This document shows positions 62,135 to 64,000 of a stretch of DNA of 64,000 nucleotides, piece after piece. The DNA is from Sediminibacterium magnilacihabitans (lineage in GTDB: Bacteria; Bacteroidota; Bacteroidia; Chitinophagales; Chitinophagaceae), in NCBI GenBank assembly GCA_002973575.1, contig PVEQ01000013.1, forward strand, positions 38,297-102,296. Direction: 5' to 3'. Within the stretch, counting starts at the first letter, position 1. Every line of letters begins with the position of its first letter. Under the pieces are notes generated by a model that was given only the letters and a program-made list of their open reading frames with translations, was not told where the DNA came from and made no database searches. The translations under genes and the position numbers were made by a program.

Positions 62135-62866
62135 ATGAAAAAAACGCTACTTCTATTTTTCTTATTGCACTTTAGTTTGCTTGGTTTTTCACAAAAAACC
62201 GACAGTACAAAAACGCTTGTTACAGGTTCTGTTTCTGTTACCAATAACGGCATATCAACAGTACCTACATTCAGTCTTGAAAAACCTGCTGCCATTTTCA
62301 ACCTGTCTGTCAGAAGAAACAGGTTCAGCTTTGAACCGGAATTGGCTTTTGGATTTAAAGACGCTAAACCGTGGTATTTTGTTTTTTGGTTTCGCTACAA
62401 GCTGGTGGAAACAGCGAAATTCAACATGGGTGTAGGTTTTCATCCTGGGTTTGTATTTAGTACAACCAACATTTTAGACAATGGGGTTAATAAAGAATAT
62501 TTTACCACATCCAGGTTTTTCGTAGGCGAACTCACACCCAGCTATGCGCTTTCTAAAAATACCAGTATTGGCTTTAATTACCTGCACGCCCGTGGCTATA
62601 ACAGTGATTTAAGGCAATTGAATTTTCTTGGATTGAGCTGTAATTTTTCGAACATCGGCCTGGGCAATCGGTTTTTTATCAAGGCCGTACCACAAGTATA
62701 TTATCTTAAAACAGATGATACAGATGGAGTTTATCTGACTTCAACATTTACATTCGCCAAAAGAGGTTGCCCTTTTTCTGTTTCATCGGTTATGAATAAA
62801 ACACTCCGGACAACCATACCAGGCGATGATTTTCTTTGGAATATCAGTTTGACTTATTCTTATTAA
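62135..62866 (+). CDS. hypothetical outer-membrane beta-barrel protein
   Basis: A 243-residue exported protein. The ATG at 62135 gives a signal peptide (MKKTLLLFFLLHFSLLGFSQ). The mature part is built of alternating aromatic/polar strands such as FNMGVGFHPGFVF and IGFNYLHARGY, and ends with the strand LWNISLTYSY with a terminal aromatic residue, typical of a small outer-membrane barrel of 8-12 strands. I do not recognise a family. It lies after the AraC remnant, in the accessory-looking end. Confidence 0.7.
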   Translation: MKKTLLLFFLLHFSLLGFSQKTDSTKTLVTGSVSVTNNGISTVPTFSLEKPAAIFNLSVRRNRFSFEPELAFGFKDAKPWYFVFWFRYKLVETAKFNMGVGFHPGFVFSTTNILDNGVNKEYFTTSRFFVGELTPSYALSKNTSIGFNYLHARGYNSDLRQLNFLGLSCNFSNIGLGNRFFIKAVPQVYYLKTDDTDGVYLTSTFTFAKRGCPFSVSSVMNKTLRTTIPGDDFLWNISLTYSY

Positions 62867-62902
62867 AGATTCCGCAAGTTTCGGGTTGTGCTACCACATG
62901 CT

Positions 62903-62927
62903 TGTTTTGACCTTTGAGATCAAAACA
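62903..62927 (+). promoter_or_regulatory. inverted repeat before the DUF1203 start
   Basis: Perfect 8-bp arms TGTTTTGA (62903-62910) and TCAAAACA (62920-62927) with a 9-base spacer, 7 bases before the ATG. It could be an operator or a translational hairpin. Confidence 0.4.
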
Positions 62928-62934
62928 TAGCATC

Positions 62935-63414
62935 ATGAACAAATTCAGAGTAGTACCTCTTTCAAAAGAATATGCGGCAAAACTGCGCAGCAGCCGGGTA
63001 GATGATTTTGGCCACCAAATTGTAGAAGAAGTGGCAACCGGACTAGGCCCCTGCAGGGTTTCCCTCCAACCTTTTACGCATGGAAAAGATAAGCGCCTGT
63101 TACTCAGCCACAGTCCCTTTGCCATTGACAATGCATTCAACCAACCCGGACCTGTTTTCATTTCAGCAGCAGATGTAGAACCTTATGCCGATGTTTACCG
63201 CTTCCCTCCAGCCATCAAAGAAAATCCGAGTTTCCACCTCACACTCATTGGTTACAGCCATGAACAACGCATGGTGCATACTGAGCTGGTGCCCGACAAC
63301 CTAGAAATTGAGCACCAGATCAACCAGGTTCTTGAGAACAACCCCAATATCGATTTCCTCCATGTAAGAAGTGCTATCGCCTGCTGTTATATCTGCACCA
63401 TTGTTCGGGCCTGA
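62935..63414 (+). CDS. DUF1203-family protein
   Basis: A 159-residue cytoplasmic protein matching DUF1203: the GLGPCRVSLQPFTHGKDKRLLLSHSPF stretch (about 40-62), the PGPVFISAADVEPY motif (about 72-85) and the C-terminal FLHVRSAIACCYICTI. The family has no known role. The Met at 62935 is chosen over one seven codons earlier. Confidence 0.82.
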   Translation: MNKFRVVPLSKEYAAKLRSSRVDDFGHQIVEEVATGLGPCRVSLQPFTHGKDKRLLLSHSPFAIDNAFNQPGPVFISAADVEPYADVYRFPPAIKENPSFHLTLIGYSHEQRMVHTELVPDNLEIEHQINQVLENNPNIDFLHVRSAIACCYICTIVRA

Positions 63415-63436
63415 GCCCGGATGATTGAATCAATGG

Positions 63437-63829
63437 TTACAGCTTGGCATCTGCTGTTTTGATGCGCTCGCCGGTGGTATCGTAGGTGTCCAGTGTGCTG
63501 CCGGCGGTATGGTCGTCGTCTTTCTTATCCAGCCTGATGTATACATCGTTTCCATTGTAAGCAAAATACACGGTCACGGATTTTTCTTTTTCTTCCACTT
63601 TAGAAAACTGAACGGTATCGGGTCTTGCCTTTGAGGTATAAAATCCAACCAGCTTGCCGTCTTTGCGCTCCAGGTGAACGATCAGGTTTTTGTCGCCCTC
63701 GGGTGTGGCTTTCACATCAACATTCCATTTGCCTACAAAATAATCGTTGGTCTGTGGCGACTGGGCCTTTGCGTGAAAAGATAAAAGCAGTAAAAACAAT
63801 CCTGTGAAAAGTGTACAGATCTTTTTCAT
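63437..63829 (-). CDS. hypothetical small secreted protein
   Basis: A 130-residue exported protein with a signal peptide (MKKICTLFTGLFLLLLSFHAKAQ). The mature part has a lipocalin-like pattern of short strands starting DYFVGKWNVDV and NLIVHLERKDGKLVGFYTS. I do not recognise a specific family. Two dyads of ATGAA-N-TTCAT type lie in its upstream region. Confidence 0.65.
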   Translation of the reverse strand: MKKICTLFTGLFLLLLSFHAKAQSPQTNDYFVGKWNVDVKATPEGDKNLIVHLERKDGKLVGFYTSKARPDTVQFSKVEEKEKSVTVYFAYNGNDVYIRLDKKDDDHTAGSTLDTYDTTGERIKTADAKL

Positions 63830-63844
63830 AATAGTGGTGGTGTT

Positions 63845-63905
63845 ATGAACAATTATTCATTAATAATACAAAAAAAGGACTTACCAGGTTATGAATATTA
63901 TTCAT
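63845..63905 (-). promoter_or_regulatory. pair of TetR-type operator-like dyads
   Basis: ATGAATA-T-TATTCAT (63891-63905) is a perfect dyad, and ATGAA-N6-TTCAT (63845-63860) a second copy 46 bases away. Both lie upstream of the small secreted protein gene, and the first could overlap its promoter. The binding protein is not identified here. Confidence 0.5.
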
Positions 63906-64000
63906 TAACGCGTTGTGCTATTAAGAAGTGTTGATAAATAAAGTGATAATGTATTGAAACGAAAGATGTTATGCGATTGTCTAAGGATGTAACCACACGC

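Noticed and set aside
61854..62138. 94-codon plus-strand frame after the cupin gene
   Set aside because: Ser/Cys/Leu-rich without motif; the opposite strand holds the better-supported AraC remnant.

Overview
The window reads as chromosomal DNA of a Bacteroidota bacterium, most probably of the family Chitinophagaceae (inference). The pointers are a gliding-motility GldC, an IPExxxVDY-family protein, a DUF6089 outer-membrane protein, the uppS-bamA-ompH-ompH envelope operon, a T9SS-sorting-like domain, many lipoproteins, and -7 promoter elements of the Bacteroidota form TAnnTTTG. Genes are densely packed and almost all look like core housekeeping functions. No rRNA, tRNA, CRISPR array, insertion sequence or prophage was seen.

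Layout. 1-3.5 kb: four co-oriented genes (Gfo/Idh/MocA oxidoreductase, sugar isomerase/epimerase, lipoprotein cytochrome c, DUF1080 protein) that fit a 3-keto-glycoside pathway, ended by a bidirectional terminator shared with the convergent glycerol operon glpD-glpK-glpF (3.6-7.4 kb). 7.5-9.3 kb: tadA, superoxide dismutase, a lipoprotein. 9.3-10.2 kb: rpmH-rnpA-yidD. 10.3-20.9 kb: a long minus-strand envelope block (alpha/beta hydrolase, CBS protein, TamA-like barrel protein, nadK, DUF6089, uppS, bamA, two ompH, murI). 21-26 kb: cvpA, yqeY, gldC, a glycosyltransferase, a DUF885 lipoprotein, an acyl-CoA dehydrogenase-type gene. 26-35 kb: MerR regulator, MscS channel, lpxH, an mntA-hepT toxin-antitoxin pair whose hepT is frameshifted, lutC-like gene, ftsH, rsfS, birA, pterin dehydratase, IPExxxVDY protein, and an M28-like protein that appears to have lost its metal ligands. 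35-41 kb: feoB, a beta-lactamase-fold hydrolase, bcp, and a more AT-rich patch with a GyrI-like protein and an AAA/DUF4143 ATPase preceded by 33-bp tandem repeats. 41-48 kb: a half-length carB, a three-enzyme GH18-deacetylase-GT2 fusion, a transketolase C-terminal subunit, pdxH. 48-58.9 kb: RND efflux pair, small membrane and regulatory-domain proteins, esterase, ParA, chromate transporter, 2OG oxygenase, FabH-like synthase. 59-64 kb: an accessory-looking end with an unusual 220-bp array of about 22-bp modules, a CocE-type hydrolase, a cupin, an AraC regulator remnant, a barrel protein, DUF1203 and a small secreted protein.

The most unusual items are the 22-bp modular array with nested inverted repeats (59248-59467), the CarB that stops exactly at the boundary between its two synthetase halves, the single-chain GH18/CE4/GT2 polymer enzyme, the frameshifted HepT and the AraC remnant (the last two found by reading frames that lie outside the obvious long ORFs). 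Family assignments rest on motifs read by eye; no database search was run.
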